DNA from: Bacteroidales bacterium UBA5429
GTDB taxonomy: Bacteria > Bacteroidota > Bacteroidia > Bacteroidales > WCHB1-69
Length of the DNA stretch: 64,000 bases
Reading direction: 5' to 3'
Assembly (NCBI GenBank): GCA_002427605.1
Contig: DIRT01000019.1
Coordinates: 10,419 to 74,418 of the forward strand
This document shows, piece after piece, positions 10,936 through 19,933 of the stretch. Position 1 is the first letter of the stretch. Every line of letters starts with the position of its first letter. A program made the translations under genes and the position numbers. The notes beneath the pieces were generated by a model. The model saw only the letters and a list, made by a program, of their open reading frames with translations, did not search any database and had not been told where the DNA came from.

Positions 10936-13900
10936 TCAATAATTCTCCATTTTCAAAAGCCAGTCGATTGCCTGCTGAACATGAGTGATGTTTTTGATGA
11001 TGAGCTGCGGTTTATTATTGTGCAGTTTCAGTTCCACTTTGGGATGATACTTTTGCAGCAATGTCAATATTTTATTGAACTGGTCAGATTGGAAGAAAGG
11101 ATCATCACTGTTGCCGAAAAAGGAGCCGGTTAGCATTCGTTTCTTCAGCGATATCTTTTCCAGGTTGTATTCAACCGCAATTTTCCGGAGTGGGACAATC
11201 AGCAGCAGTTGTTCCGTTTCAGAGGGCAGCGGTCCGAAAATGTCGATCAGTTTTTTTCTGAACTGATTCAGTTTTTCCTCTGTATGAATCGCATCCAGCT
11301 CCTTGTAGAGGCTCATCCGCTCATTGACACTCTTAACGTAGTCGGAGGGGAGTTGCAGTCCCAAATCGGTCTCAATCAGGCACTCTTTCGGGATTAAATC
11401 TACCTGATCTGCGAGTTGATCTCCCCACTCACTATCCCGAAGCTCTACCATCGCCTCCTGGATGATCTTTTGGTACATTTCATACCCCATTTCATTGATA
11501 AATCCGCTTTGTTCAGCACCCAGAATATCGCCTGCTCCCCGAATATCCAAATCCCGCATGGCAATTTGAAAACCGCTTCCGATATCTGAAAACTCTTTGA
11601 TCGCTCTAAGACGTTTGCGAGCAATATCAGTCAAAATTTCAGTCGAAGGAACCATCAGATAGCAAAATGCCTGTTTATTGTTTCTTCCCACTCTTCCGCG
11701 CAACTGGTGTAAAACGTTGAGTGCGTAGTTTTGTGCATCGTTGATAATCATGGTGTTGGCGTTGGAGATGTCCAGTCCCGACTCAATAATAGTGGTAGCG
11801 ACCAACACATCATAATGCCCATTCATAAAATCGAGCATCACTTTTTCCAACTGAGCGCCCTCCATCTGACCATGTCCGACACCCACTCTGGCATCCGGAA
11901 CCAGTTCCTGAACCATTGCGGCAACCTCCATGATGTTGACAATCTTGTTGTTCACAAAAAAGACTTGTCCCCCTCGTGCCATCTCGAAAGTGATCGCATT
12001 GCGAATCACATCCTTGTCAAAATTGTGCACTTCGGTTTGGATTGGATATCTGTTTGGGGGTGGGGTATTAATCACAGAAATATCCCGGACGCCCATCAGT
12101 GAGAACTGTAGCGTTCTGGGAATTGGAGTTGCAGACATGGTCAGCGTGTCGATGGTTGTTTTTTTCTCCCTGATCTTCTCTTTTGCCGCCACGCCAAACT
12201 TTTGCTCTTCGTCGATCACAAGCAGTCCTAAGTCCTTAAAAATAACATCTTTACTCAATAGTCTGTGGGTGCCGATGAGGATGTCCACCCCCCCGTTTTT
12301 TAATTTTTCCAACGTATTCTTAATCTCTTTACCACTCTTGAAACGATTGATATAATCGACAGTAACGGGAAACTCCTTCAAACGCTCTTTAAACCGATTG
12401 TAATGCTGGAAAGTAAGCACGGTGGTAGGTGCCAGAATCGCGACCTGTTTATTGTCGCACACCGCCTTAAATGCTGCCCGAATCGCGATTTCCGTTTTAC
12501 CGAATCCGACATCGCCGCACACCAAACGATCCATCGGGCGATCCTGTTCCATATCCGCCTTCACCGCCTGCGTGGTTTTGTACTGATCCGGCGTATCCTC
12601 GTACATAAAAGAGGCTTCCAACTCCGTTTGGAGGTAGGATTCCGGCGAAAAAGCAAATCCCGGCTTGGCTTTCCTTTCAGCATAAAGCCTGGCAAGGTCG
12701 ATCACCATCTCCTTTACTCTTCTTTTGCTCTTATCCTTAGTCCGCTGCCACGCACTGGACCCCAGTTTGTGTAAAGTCGGTGCCGTACCCTCTTTCCCGT
12801 TATATTTGCTCAGTTTATGCAACCCGTGGATACTCATGTAAAGCTGCGCCCCATCTTTGTAAGTCAGCTGAATCGCCTCCTGCAGCTTTCCGTTCACCTC
12901 CATCTTCGTCAGCCCTTCATAAATCCCGATTCCGTAGTTGACATGCACCACATAATCCCCTTGCTGCAGGTCAAAAAGTTCCTTCAACGAGAAAGATTCG
13001 CTCTTTTTATAGCGGTCCCGAACCACAAACCGGTGATACTTCTCAAAAAACTGGTGATCCGTATAAACACACAATTTTCCTTCCTCATCCCGAAATCCTT
13101 CATGTAATGTAATGGGTTGAGAATAAAATAGTTGTTCCACTTCATAAGTTGTGTGATGCGCCTCATTATACTCAGCCAGCAGGTCCTGCATGATCTTTTT
13201 AATCCGTTCGTGCTGGTTACTATTGGGCGATAAAAAATGCGTTTCGTACCCTCGTTCCAAATTATCGATCCATTCTTCAAGCAGGTAATCGAAATTTTTA
13301 TTGAAGTGGTGTTGTGGTTTTATTTTAAAGTCATAATTTTGAAAAAAAATAAATAGGGGGGAGCCAATCTGTAGCAGTTGGAACCGTTGTAGCTCCTCTT
13401 CCATCTGTTCCCCGCTTAAGAAAAAGTGTGGCACTCCCTGGTCATAGTCCCACTGTTTCTCAAAGTTTCTCCACTGATGTTCTACAAAGGAGCGGATGGT
13501 GGGAAACTCGTTGACCCAGATGATCGTTTCCGGATCCAGAAACTCAAACAGGGAGACCTGTCTGTTTTGGTTCATCCCGGAAGTGAGTGCCGGCATGATA
13601 TGGATCTGATCTACCTCTTTCACAGAGAGTTGCGTACCGGGATCAAACATCCGGATATTGTGGATTGTCTCCTCTTCAAACTCAATCCGAAACGGATACT
13701 CTTCCGAGTAGGAAAAGATATCGAAAATGGCACCCCGCCATGCAAATTGACCCGGTTCAAATACAAAATCCTCTTGTTTATACTCAAATGTGTAGAGGAA
13801 CTCCAAAAAGATTTCCGGTGGGACAACCTCTCCCTTTTTAATCTCAAACCGATTCTCTTTGAGATAGGTTGGAGAAGCCATTTTCTCGATCATCGCATCG

Positions 13901-14268
13901 GGATAGCTGACAATCAGGACCGGCTCTTGCGATGAGATCAGCTTATCGGCAATCTCAGAGCGCAGTTTCAGGTTGGTAACATCCGGATTATGAGGGTCAA
14001 AAGTGCGGGTAAAGCTGGACGGGAAAAAGTGTACTTTTTTGTCCTGTAGAGCCTGTTCCTCATCTTTCAGGAGTGTTTCCAGATCGTGGTAAAAGAAAGC
14101 GGCACTCTCTTTATCCGGCAGGATGATCAGCTGTTTATTGCCGACCTGCATGAAGCTATTGGCACAAAGTAGCGCCTGCGAGGAGCCCGCCAATCCGGTT
14201 AGCGAAAGGTTCTGTTTCTGTTGTAAGGATTCTATAAAAGGTTCAAAATCAGGATGTTTGAATTGCAT
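10936..14268 (-). CDS. mfd: Transcription-repair coupling factor
   Basis: An 1110-residue SF2 translocase that removes stalled RNA polymerase and recruits UvrA. The N-terminal third is the UvrB-like module. A CarD/RID-type domain binding RNA polymerase follows near residues 425-520 (DYVVHVNYGIGIYEGL). The translocase domain has GDVGFGKTEIA (Walker A), LLVIDEEQKFGV (DEEQ box), TMSATPIPRTL and QLRGRVGR. The C-terminal ~150 residues match the TRCF domain. Length is typical. It stands alone with its own promoter and is separated from the ligase gene by 72 nt. Confidence 0.97.
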   Translation of the reverse strand: MQFKHPDFEPFIESLQQKQNLSLTGLAGSSQALLCANSFMQVGNKQLIILPDKESAAFFYHDLETLLKDEEQALQDKKVHFFPSSFTRTFDPHNPDVTNLKLRSEIADKLISSQEPVLIVSYPDAMIEKMASPTYLKENRFEIKKGEVVPPEIFLEFLYTFEYKQEDFVFEPGQFAWRGAIFDIFSYSEEYPFRIEFEEETIHNIRMFDPGTQLSVKEVDQIHIMPALTSGMNQNRQVSLFEFLDPETIIWVNEFPTIRSFVEHQWRNFEKQWDYDQGVPHFFLSGEQMEEELQRFQLLQIGSPLFIFFQNYDFKIKPQHHFNKNFDYLLEEWIDNLERGYETHFLSPNSNQHERIKKIMQDLLAEYNEAHHTTYEVEQLFYSQPITLHEGFRDEEGKLCVYTDHQFFEKYHRFVVRDRYKKSESFSLKELFDLQQGDYVVHVNYGIGIYEGLTKMEVNGKLQEAIQLTYKDGAQLYMSIHGLHKLSKYNGKEGTAPTLHKLGSSAWQRTKDKSKRRVKEMVIDLARLYAERKAKPGFAFSPESYLQTELEASFMYEDTPDQYKTTQAVKADMEQDRPMDRLVCGDVGFGKTEIAIRAAFKAVCDNKQVAILAPTTVLTFQHYNRFKERLKEFPVTVDYINRFKSGKEIKNTLEKLKNGGVDILIGTHRLLSKDVIFKDLGLLVIDEEQKFGVAAKEKIREKKTTIDTLTMSATPIPRTLQFSLMGVRDISVINTPPPNRYPIQTEVHNFDKDVIRNAITFEMARGGQVFFVNNKIVNIMEVAAMVQELVPDARVGVGHGQMEGAQLEKVMLDFMNGHYDVLVATTIIESGLDISNANTMIINDAQNYALNVLHQLRGRVGRNNKQAFCYLMVPSTEILTDIARKRLRAIKEFSDIGSGFQIAMRDLDIRGAGDILGAEQSGFINEMGYEMYQKIIQEAMVELRDSEWGDQLADQVDLIPKECLIETDLGLQLPSDYVKSVNERMSLYKELDAIHTEEKLNQFRKKLIDIFGPLPSETEQLLLIVPLRKIAVEYNLEKISLKKRMLTGSFFGNSDDPFFQSDQFNKILTLLQKYHPKVELKLHNNKPQLIIKNITHVQQAIDWLLKMENY

Positions 14269-14324
14269 TACCGTAGTCTCGTTGAAAAGTTTTAAGGTTT
14301 ATTGCGACATGTCAGCTCAGGCGA

Positions 14325-14332
14325 CAAAGGTA
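14325..14332 (-). promoter_or_regulatory. -7 box TACCTTTG of mfd
   Basis: The complement of CAAAGGTA matches TAnnTTTG 57 nt before the mfd ATG, giving a leader of roughly 50 nt. Confidence 0.5.
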
Positions 14333-14338
14333 AGAAAA

Positions 14339-14386
14339 ATTTCGGATTTCGGATTTCGTAATTCGTCATTCGTAATTCGTCATTGT
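14339..14386. repeat. Octamer tandem repeats (TTCGTAAT/TTCGGAT type)
   Basis: TTTCGGAT and ATTCGTAA/ATTCGTCA octamers repeat in tandem between mfd and osmC. The same octamer family appears at ~15036-15056, 21941-21962, 22459-22483, 47820-47840 and 63481-63506, in both orientations. Confidence 0.7.
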
Positions 14387-14808
14387 CACACGTTTTTTCC
14401 ATTCACAACAATTGCTGTTGTTAGATTCAGCGCTTGTTTCAGCGTGTAACTTACTCCGCAATATTTTTCTTCAGAGAGGTTGACAGCATTTTTGATTTTG
14501 TCAATATTCAAATCGGTGCCGGTAAACTCGTAAGTTACCCTGATCTCCTTGTAATGTTTGGGGTGTTCATCGGTTAATTCACCTTCCACTTTTACATTGA
14601 AAGTGTCGAATTGAACACGCATTTTTTTGAGGATGGAAACGACATCCATTCCGGTGCATCCTCCTAAGGCAGTTAAAATCAACGGTTTCGGTCTGGGACC
14701 GGCATTTTTTCCGCCAAACTCCTCTTTAGCATCAATAATAATTTCATGGCCATCCACTTCCGACGTGAACTCCATTCCTTCATTCCAACGTACATTTACT
14801 GTATTCAT
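14386..14808 (-). CDS. OsmC/Ohr-family protein
   Basis: The 140-residue protein has the OsmC fold signature. The first conserved cysteine is in TALGGCTGMDVVSIL (near residue 52), and the second is in EEKYCGVSYTLKQAL near the C-terminus. In this family the cysteine pair reduces organic hydroperoxides. The YhfA-like subgroup also has this architecture, so the exact substrate is uncertain. It appears monocistronic, bounded by repeat-rich gaps on both sides, and starts at ATG 14808 after an A-rich leader. Confidence 0.88.
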   Translation of the reverse strand: MNTVNVRWNEGMEFTSEVDGHEIIIDAKEEFGGKNAGPRPKPLILTALGGCTGMDVVSILKKMRVQFDTFNVKVEGELTDEHPKHYKEIRVTYEFTGTDLNIDKIKNAVNLSEEKYCGVSYTLKQALNLTTAIVVNGKNV

Positions 14809-14863
14809 AATATTTTTGTTTTAATGGTTAGTCAAGTCAAAACGTTAAAATGGGAAATATATT

Positions 14864-15212
14864 GTAAGGACAGGCGCGACCTGCCGCTGCGATAAAATGG
14901 GATTACAGCAATGTCTTACTTCTTATTTCTTTCTTCTTATTTGGTATTTAAAATAAATGGGGGGCAGAAAAGGTGTTCCATTTTAGTTATTATATTTCCC
15001 CACTCTGGAATGTTTGACCTTTTTGGACATGTGTGATCAATTACGAATTACGAATCTGACCACCCCGCCCTTCGGGCACCCCTCCTGCAACAAGAGGGGA
15101 GTTGATTTCGGAAGTTTTAAATTTAGAATTTAGAATTTAGAATTATTTGACTGATTATCAAGAAGTTATATTTTCACCTCAAACTATTTCGACTTTCGAC
15201 TTTCGACTTTTT
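14864..15212 (-). repeat. Composite intergenic repeat, copy 2 (reverse), with REP-like and tandem modules
   Basis: This 433-nt gap (14809-15241) is almost all repeat. Read on the minus strand: octamer TTACGAAT repeats (15039-15056), box 1 AATTGATCAC (15042-15033), 26 nt, box 2 AGAGTGGGGAAAT (15006-14994), 26 nt, box 3 CTGCCCCCC (14967-14959), then the AAATAAGAAG/GAAGTAAGA tail to ~14922. A degenerate GGACAGGCGCGACCTGCC hairpin ends it (~14868-14885). To the right lie a GCCC-TTC-GGGC hairpin module (15059-15086, second copy at 22219-22246), AATTTAGA octamers (~15117-15145) and TTCGACTT octamers (~15187-15212). Confidence 0.8.
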
Positions 15213-15241
15213 TCCAGCAGAGCAATAAACTATCCATTTTT

Positions 15242-17113
15242 TTAGATTTGCCCTAAATCAATCAGTTTTCTCATAATTTCGATCACTTTTTTTTCGGGGA
15301 ACTGCTTGGAAACCTCCCGGATGATCTCGTCGTAGGGAGTGCCGCGGTGTTTTAATATTTGCTCTACCATCTCTTTCTCTTCTTTCAGGCGGATTTGGTT
15401 TTTATGCCAGCGCAAACAGACATCGCAAGTGCCGCAGGGGGTGCTTTTGGTTTCGCCGAAGTAGGCTAACAGAAGCTGTGAACGACACTGGTCTGTCGAT
15501 TCTACAAAGTGCAACACCGCATTCAATCGTTTGGCAGCAACCTCTTTGCGCTCTTTGTAAATGGCGTCATCAAAATAAAGATAATTGGAGTCAACACGAT
15601 TTTCCAAGAAACTGATCTGTGGTGTTTTAGTCCTTGGGATATAGGTGAGCACTCCCATTTGACTCAATGTTCGCAGGTCGTTCATGATTCTACTCACCTC
15701 GGTTTCGGAGCGGGTAGCGAGATTTTCTTCGTAGATTTTGATATAGTTCGTGAAAATTCCTCCATAAGTGCGCAAAAGCAGTTTGATCAGCCACTCGTAT
15801 TGAGGCTCTTTTTTGTAAAACTGCTCCAACTTTTTGTCTCTCATCACCATCGTGACTACAGAAACCCGTTTCCCATCCTCATTCATCATCAGGACGCCGA
15901 TTTTGTCCAAAAAGGAGATGCAGTAGTAGAGTTCTAAAGGCTTGATATCAATCTGTTTAGCTACTTCGTTTATCTGAAAGTCGAAAGTACTGTTTTCTCC
16001 ATATCCTAAAGGAATCCGGTAGTAATTGCAGAGCGCATCGTAACTTTTTCGAATCAGGGAGATAGGAGGGAAGGAGTTCTCAAAACTTTCTTTAAGTTCT
16101 TTGATATCTCCATCATCATACAGCATGACTGCAGTCGAGGGTTTCAGGTCTCTGCCGCCTCGTCCCGCCTCCTGGAAATAGGCTTCCAGCGTGTCCGGAA
16201 TGTCGAGGTGGATCACCCAGCGTACATCCGGCTTGTCGATTCCCATTCCAAAAGCATTAGTCGAAACGATGACGCGGGTTTTGTCGTTCATCCAGTCGTT
16301 CTGCTTGGCATCCCGCACCTCGGCAGAGAGTCCCGCATGGTAAAAGTCTGCCGTAATGTTGTGTGCCGCAATATATTCCGCAATCTCTTTGGTTTTTCTT
16401 CTGTTGCGGACATACACAATGCCCGTGCCTGGATAATGGTTGATCACGCGGATCATCCTGCCCATCTTATTTTGCTCTTTGACAACCATATAGGTCAGAT
16501 TGTCCCTCTTGAAGCTTTTCTGAAAGGTGTTCAACTCAGGGAAGCCCAGCTTTTCCTGAATATCCACGACTACTTCCGGGGTGGCTGTGGCAGTGAGTGC
16601 CAAAACGGGCACATCGGGAAGATATTCTCTGATTTTGCTGATCTCCAAATAGGGGGGACGAAAGTCGTAGCCCCACTGGGAGATACAGTGCGCTTCATCG
16701 ACAGCGAGCAGGGAGACATTCATTTGCTGCAAGTGGTTGATAAAGAGCGGGGTTTTCAATCTTTCCGGTGAAACATAGAGAAACTTGACGCTATCTCCAT
16801 AAACACAGTTGCTAAGCATCGATTCGATCTCGCGGGTAGAGAGTCCGGAGTAGATTGCTCCGGCATTGATACCCCGTTTTTTGAGATTCTCAACCTGATC
16901 TTTCATGAGTGCAATGAGGGGCGAAATTACTATACAGATGCCCTCTTTGACCAATCCCGGAACCTGAAAGCAGATCGACTTTCCTCCTCCCGTGGGGAGC
17001 AGTGCCAGGGTGTCTTTCCCTTCCAGAACGGAGAGGATAATATCCTCCTGCAACTCCCTGAAACGGTCGTAACCCCAATAATCTTTTAAAACTGCCCTGA
17101 TCTGTTCTTTCAT
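15242..17113 (-). CDS. recQ: RecQ-family ATP-dependent DNA helicase (short paralogue)
   Basis: A 623-residue SF2 3'-5' helicase. Walker A is GGGKS near residue 42. DEAH is in LLAVDEAHCISQWGYDFRPPY. Motif III is LALTATATP, followed by the HAGL and FGMGIDKPDVRWVIH motifs and QEAGRGGRD. The four-Cys zinc knuckle (CRSQ... then CGTCDVC) lies near residues 530-570 and is followed by a winged-helix tail. There is no HRDC domain, unlike the second RecQ at 56.9-59.1 kb. It overlaps the birA stop by 4 nt (ATGA), indicating translational coupling with birA upstream. Confidence 0.95.
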   Translation of the reverse strand: MKEQIRAVLKDYWGYDRFRELQEDIILSVLEGKDTLALLPTGGGKSICFQVPGLVKEGICIVISPLIALMKDQVENLKKRGINAGAIYSGLSTREIESMLSNCVYGDSVKFLYVSPERLKTPLFINHLQQMNVSLLAVDEAHCISQWGYDFRPPYLEISKIREYLPDVPVLALTATATPEVVVDIQEKLGFPELNTFQKSFKRDNLTYMVVKEQNKMGRMIRVINHYPGTGIVYVRNRRKTKEIAEYIAAHNITADFYHAGLSAEVRDAKQNDWMNDKTRVIVSTNAFGMGIDKPDVRWVIHLDIPDTLEAYFQEAGRGGRDLKPSTAVMLYDDGDIKELKESFENSFPPISLIRKSYDALCNYYRIPLGYGENSTFDFQINEVAKQIDIKPLELYYCISFLDKIGVLMMNEDGKRVSVVTMVMRDKKLEQFYKKEPQYEWLIKLLLRTYGGIFTNYIKIYEENLATRSETEVSRIMNDLRTLSQMGVLTYIPRTKTPQISFLENRVDSNYLYFDDAIYKERKEVAAKRLNAVLHFVESTDQCRSQLLLAYFGETKSTPCGTCDVCLRWHKNQIRLKEEKEMVEQILKHRGTPYDEIIREVSKQFPEKKVIEIMRKLIDLGQI

Positions 17114-17880
17114 GCTTCAGTGGTTGAGTGAGGAGGTAGAAAGATCACCTCCTTGTAGTTACAAGTGAAGAGGGTACCCCCTTCTCCTTGAATGAGAAGT
17201 TGTCCGTATGGGCTCAAACCTACGATAGTGCCACGCATTTCCTGCCCCCCTATTTTATAATTTCCTAAAGATAAATAACGATAAAAATGTTGAAAGTATT
17301 GCTTTTCGATAGTGTCCCATTCCTGATTGATGATCAGACCGTACAATTCATCCAATTTCGCTGCCAATTCGTGAGCTATCTGATCAACGTCGTATAATTG
17401 GTTGGTAATCAGCGCCATCGAAGTGGGATTAGGTAAGGTAGGGTCGAAATCAATTTGATTGATATTGATACCAACACCGGCAATGGTAGCTTTGATCTCC
17501 TCGCCCTGGATGAGGTGATGGATCAGAATGCCGGCAATCTTTTTCTCATTTACATAGATGTCGTTCGGCCACTTAATCTGAGGATTGGGCAGGTATTGCG
17601 CCAGCAAATCGCGGATCGCCACAGCAAAATACTGATTGAAAATGAACTGCTTCTGAGCGGGTAGCGGCGGACGAAAGAGGGCACTGAAAGCGAGATTTTT
17701 CAGGGGTTCACTCAGCCATCGATTATCGGCTAATCCCTTGCCTTCCGTTTGGTGATTGGTATAAATTGCGTAAAAAAGAGTACCCGCTTCCCAGTTTTCG
17801 AGGTAAAGAGGGTAGGACTCCATGAACGTAACATTCGTAGAATGAGCAGATTCAATAAATTTTAATCGGGATGGTTTCAT
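17110..17880 (-). CDS. birA: Biotin--[acetyl-CoA-carboxylase] ligase
   Basis: The 256-residue monofunctional enzyme attaches biotin to the carboxylase carrier protein. It has the STN motif near residue 14, the biotin-loop region (TEGKGLADNRW, where the usual GRGR is reduced to GKG), WPNDIYVNEKKIAGIL with the catalytic lysine, and the GVGININ motif. A small SH3-like C-terminal domain follows. It lacks the N-terminal DNA-binding domain of E. coli BirA, so it should not be a repressor. A -7 box (complement of 17885-17892) ends only 5 nt before the ATG, so the mRNA may be leaderless or nearly so. Coupled to recQ by a 4-nt overlap. Confidence 0.93.
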   Translation of the reverse strand: MKPSRLKFIESAHSTNVTFMESYPLYLENWEAGTLFYAIYTNHQTEGKGLADNRWLSEPLKNLAFSALFRPPLPAQKQFIFNQYFAVAIRDLLAQYLPNPQIKWPNDIYVNEKKIAGILIHHLIQGEEIKATIAGVGININQIDFDPTLPNPTSMALITNQLYDVDQIAHELAAKLDELYGLIINQEWDTIEKQYFQHFYRYLSLGNYKIGGQEMRGTIVGLSPYGQLLIQGEGGTLFTCNYKEVIFLPPHSTTEA

Positions 17881-17884
17881 TCGA

Positions 17885-17892
17885 CAAAAATA
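17885..17892 (-). promoter_or_regulatory. -7 box TATTTTTG of birA
   Basis: Complement of CAAAAATA, immediately before the birA ATG and 2 nt from the opposing box of the divergent lipoprotein gene. Confidence 0.4.
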
Positions 17893-17894
17893 AG

Positions 17895-17902
17895 TATCTT
17901 TG
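17895..17902 (+). promoter_or_regulatory. -7 box TATCTTTG of the DUF4197 lipoprotein gene
   Basis: A perfect TAnnTTTG match 21 nt before the ATG at 17924. It rules out the alternative upstream start at 17900, which lies inside the box. Confidence 0.6.
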
Positions 17903-17923
17903 CGAGATAAAAAAACAACTTCG

Positions 17924-18643
17924 ATGAAAAAATTTTCAATCTATTATCTTTTTATTATTCCTTTGCTTTTTGTCAAATGTACCGATTTGACAAATGAATA
18001 TGCGAATCAACTTTTTACAGATATTGAACTAAACCGTGCATTCAGACAATGTTTGGTGCAAAGTGCGGATACTTCCAACGCACATTTGATGATTCCCGAT
18101 TCGGTTCCGATGGGGTTTTATCACTATGACGAAGGGCATTATCGGATTCTTCTTCCGACTCAATTAGCTCATGTGGATACCCTTTTGCGTGCTAATGGAT
18201 ATGGCGGAACGTTGGATTCTTTGTATTGGAAAACAAATCATGCTGCATCTTTGAACGGGAATTCCATGAAGGCTTTTTACAATGAACTGTTTCCGACAGT
18301 TAACTTTGCTGAGCCCTATAAACTGTTGAGAGGAGATTCTACGGCAGTTGTTACGTACTTTGAAACGCATTATTATGGGTCAGTTTATTCCAGAGTATTG
18401 ACGGTAGCGCAGCCCTGGTTGACAGCTCACGGAGTGAATACGCTTTGGGAACAGGTACAGCAAGCCTATTATGATCTATCAGGTCAATTTATAGCACTCA
18501 ACTACAACGAGTATGTCGCTCAATCTATCACAGCGGCGATTTTCGAGGAGATGAAACGGGAAGAGGTGCTGATTCGTCGCGATCCTTCACATCGTGGACC
18601 GCAATCCGGGAAACTATATGAAGTATTTTCTTCAAAATATTAA
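17924..18643 (+). CDS. DUF4197-family lipoprotein
   Basis: The product is 239 residues. A lipoprotein signal peptide ends in LLFVKC (lipidated Cys near residue 19). The body matches the DUF4197 pattern: IPDSVPM, LHRLG-like HVDTLLRANGYG, SLNGNSMKAFYNELFPTVNFAEPYKLLRGDSTAVVTYF in separate segments, and a terminal EEVLIRRDPSHRG...LYEVF block that corresponds to the family's EE-IR-P-R-LL-VF ending. The function of the family is unknown. The protein is expected to be anchored in the outer or inner membrane facing the periplasm. It is divergent from birA and upstream of the phosphofructokinase gene. Confidence 0.8.
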   Translation: MKKFSIYYLFIIPLLFVKCTDLTNEYANQLFTDIELNRAFRQCLVQSADTSNAHLMIPDSVPMGFYHYDEGHYRILLPTQLAHVDTLLRANGYGGTLDSLYWKTNHAASLNGNSMKAFYNELFPTVNFAEPYKLLRGDSTAVVTYFETHYYGSVYSRVLTVAQPWLTAHGVNTLWEQVQQAYYDLSGQFIALNYNEYVAQSITAAIFEEMKREEVLIRRDPSHRGPQSGKLYEVFSSKY

Positions 18644-18682
18644 AAAAATGTATGATTAATCGATTTCTAAAAATTATAGCTT

Positions 18683-19915
18683 ATGAGAACAGATAAAATT
18701 TTTAGTGGTAAAGTATTAGCGATTTTGTCGGGGGGCGGAGATACTCCTGCCATCAATTCCAGTATTGAAGCAGTAAGAAATCGGGCATCGATGTTGGGAT
18801 TTAAAGTGTATGGTATTTTAAGAGGTTGGAGGGGCTTGTTGGGCGATGGAGATGTGGTGGATTTGACCAATATTCCTTACAATGGGATCTATGGTGGTAC
18901 CGGACTGCTATCCAGCAGAACCAATCCATTTCCGGGTAAACGCAATCCTGAGGATCGTTCAGAGCAGATCTTGAGAAACATTGAAAGATATAAAATAGAT
19001 GTTTTGGTGACCATTGGAGGAGACGATACCAATGGAGCTGCCAGAAAAATGTATGAGAAATATAAAATTCCGGTGATCGGTTTTCCCAAGACCATCGATA
19101 ATGACTTGAGAACCCGCACGATGCACCATTATCAAGGAAAATCGTATGAAACCGTATTGTGTCCCGGTTTTCCATCAGGTGCGATGCAGATTAAAAAGTT
19201 AACCGCTAAGTTGCACACTACCAATGAGTCACACCAACGGATTATGGTGTTGGAGGTGATGGGTCGTGATGCCGGCTGGTTGACCGGTTCAGCTTCTTTT
19301 GGAGGGGCGCAAATCTCATTGGTTCCGGAAGTGGAGATGACCAAAGAGCGTAAAGAGCGCTTTTTTGAGTTTGTGAAAGAGAAATATCATGCCTCTCCGA
19401 CTAAAAGTTTGATTATTGCGGTTGCAGAAGGGGTAAGATGGTGGAATGACGAGAAAGGAGAATTGGGCATGGTGTACGCCAGCTCCGATTTGGATGAGTA
19501 TGGACACCCACGTTTTGGAGGAATCAGCGGAGTGATTGCATCGGAAATTAACAAAAAACTCGGTATTGAGGCAAGAGGACAAATCTCAGGTTATATCCCC
19601 AGATCGGGCAGATGCTATGAGTACGATCGTCGATTGACCTCTACGTTGGCTGACAAGGTAGTTGATTTATTGTTGAGAGAGGATTACGGTAAGATGCCGG
19701 TAATGAAGGATATCGTGCCTTATAACGAGTTAGAGGAGTTCCACACCAGCGTTATCGAGATGGGCAATATTGGAAACTTCCCGCTACCTCTCGAGTATTA
19801 CGATCAGGAGCAGTTCCAATTTTCAGATCAATACACTCACTTTTTGACTCATATCATCGGTGAACCGTATCGTATGGAGTTTGAGACTCAATTAAAGAAA
19901 GTGATTCCTGAATAA
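18683..19915 (+). CDS. 6-phosphofructokinase, probably pyrophosphate-dependent
   Basis: The 410-residue enzyme phosphorylates fructose 6-phosphate. The signature loop reads GGDDT (residues ~112-116) where ATP-dependent PfkA has GGDGS. The substrate motif reads PKTIDNDL (~135-142). The Asp in GGDDT and the Lys in PKTID are the hallmarks that exclude ATP and favour PPi. MGRDAGWLTG and a PEVEM effector-region motif follow. A PPi enzyme would make this glycolytic step reversible and save ATP. It starts at ATG 18683 and precedes murA by 18 nt, so the two may be co-transcribed. Phosphoryl-donor choice is inferred from motifs only. Confidence 0.9.
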   Translation: MRTDKIFSGKVLAILSGGGDTPAINSSIEAVRNRASMLGFKVYGILRGWRGLLGDGDVVDLTNIPYNGIYGGTGLLSSRTNPFPGKRNPEDRSEQILRNIERYKIDVLVTIGGDDTNGAARKMYEKYKIPVIGFPKTIDNDLRTRTMHHYQGKSYETVLCPGFPSGAMQIKKLTAKLHTTNESHQRIMVLEVMGRDAGWLTGSASFGGAQISLVPEVEMTKERKERFFEFVKEKYHASPTKSLIIAVAEGVRWWNDEKGELGMVYASSDLDEYGHPRFGGISGVIASEINKKLGIEARGQISGYIPRSGRCYEYDRRLTSTLADKVVDLLLREDYGKMPVMKDIVPYNELEEFHTSVIEMGNIGNFPLPLEYYDQEQFQFSDQYTHFLTHIIGEPYRMEFETQLKKVIPE

Positions 19916-19933
19916 GTTTAACTTTTTTATATT

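Noticed and set aside
17900..17923. Upstream start for the DUF4197 gene
   Set aside because: It lies in the TATCTTTG promoter box and would spoil the lipoprotein signal peptide.
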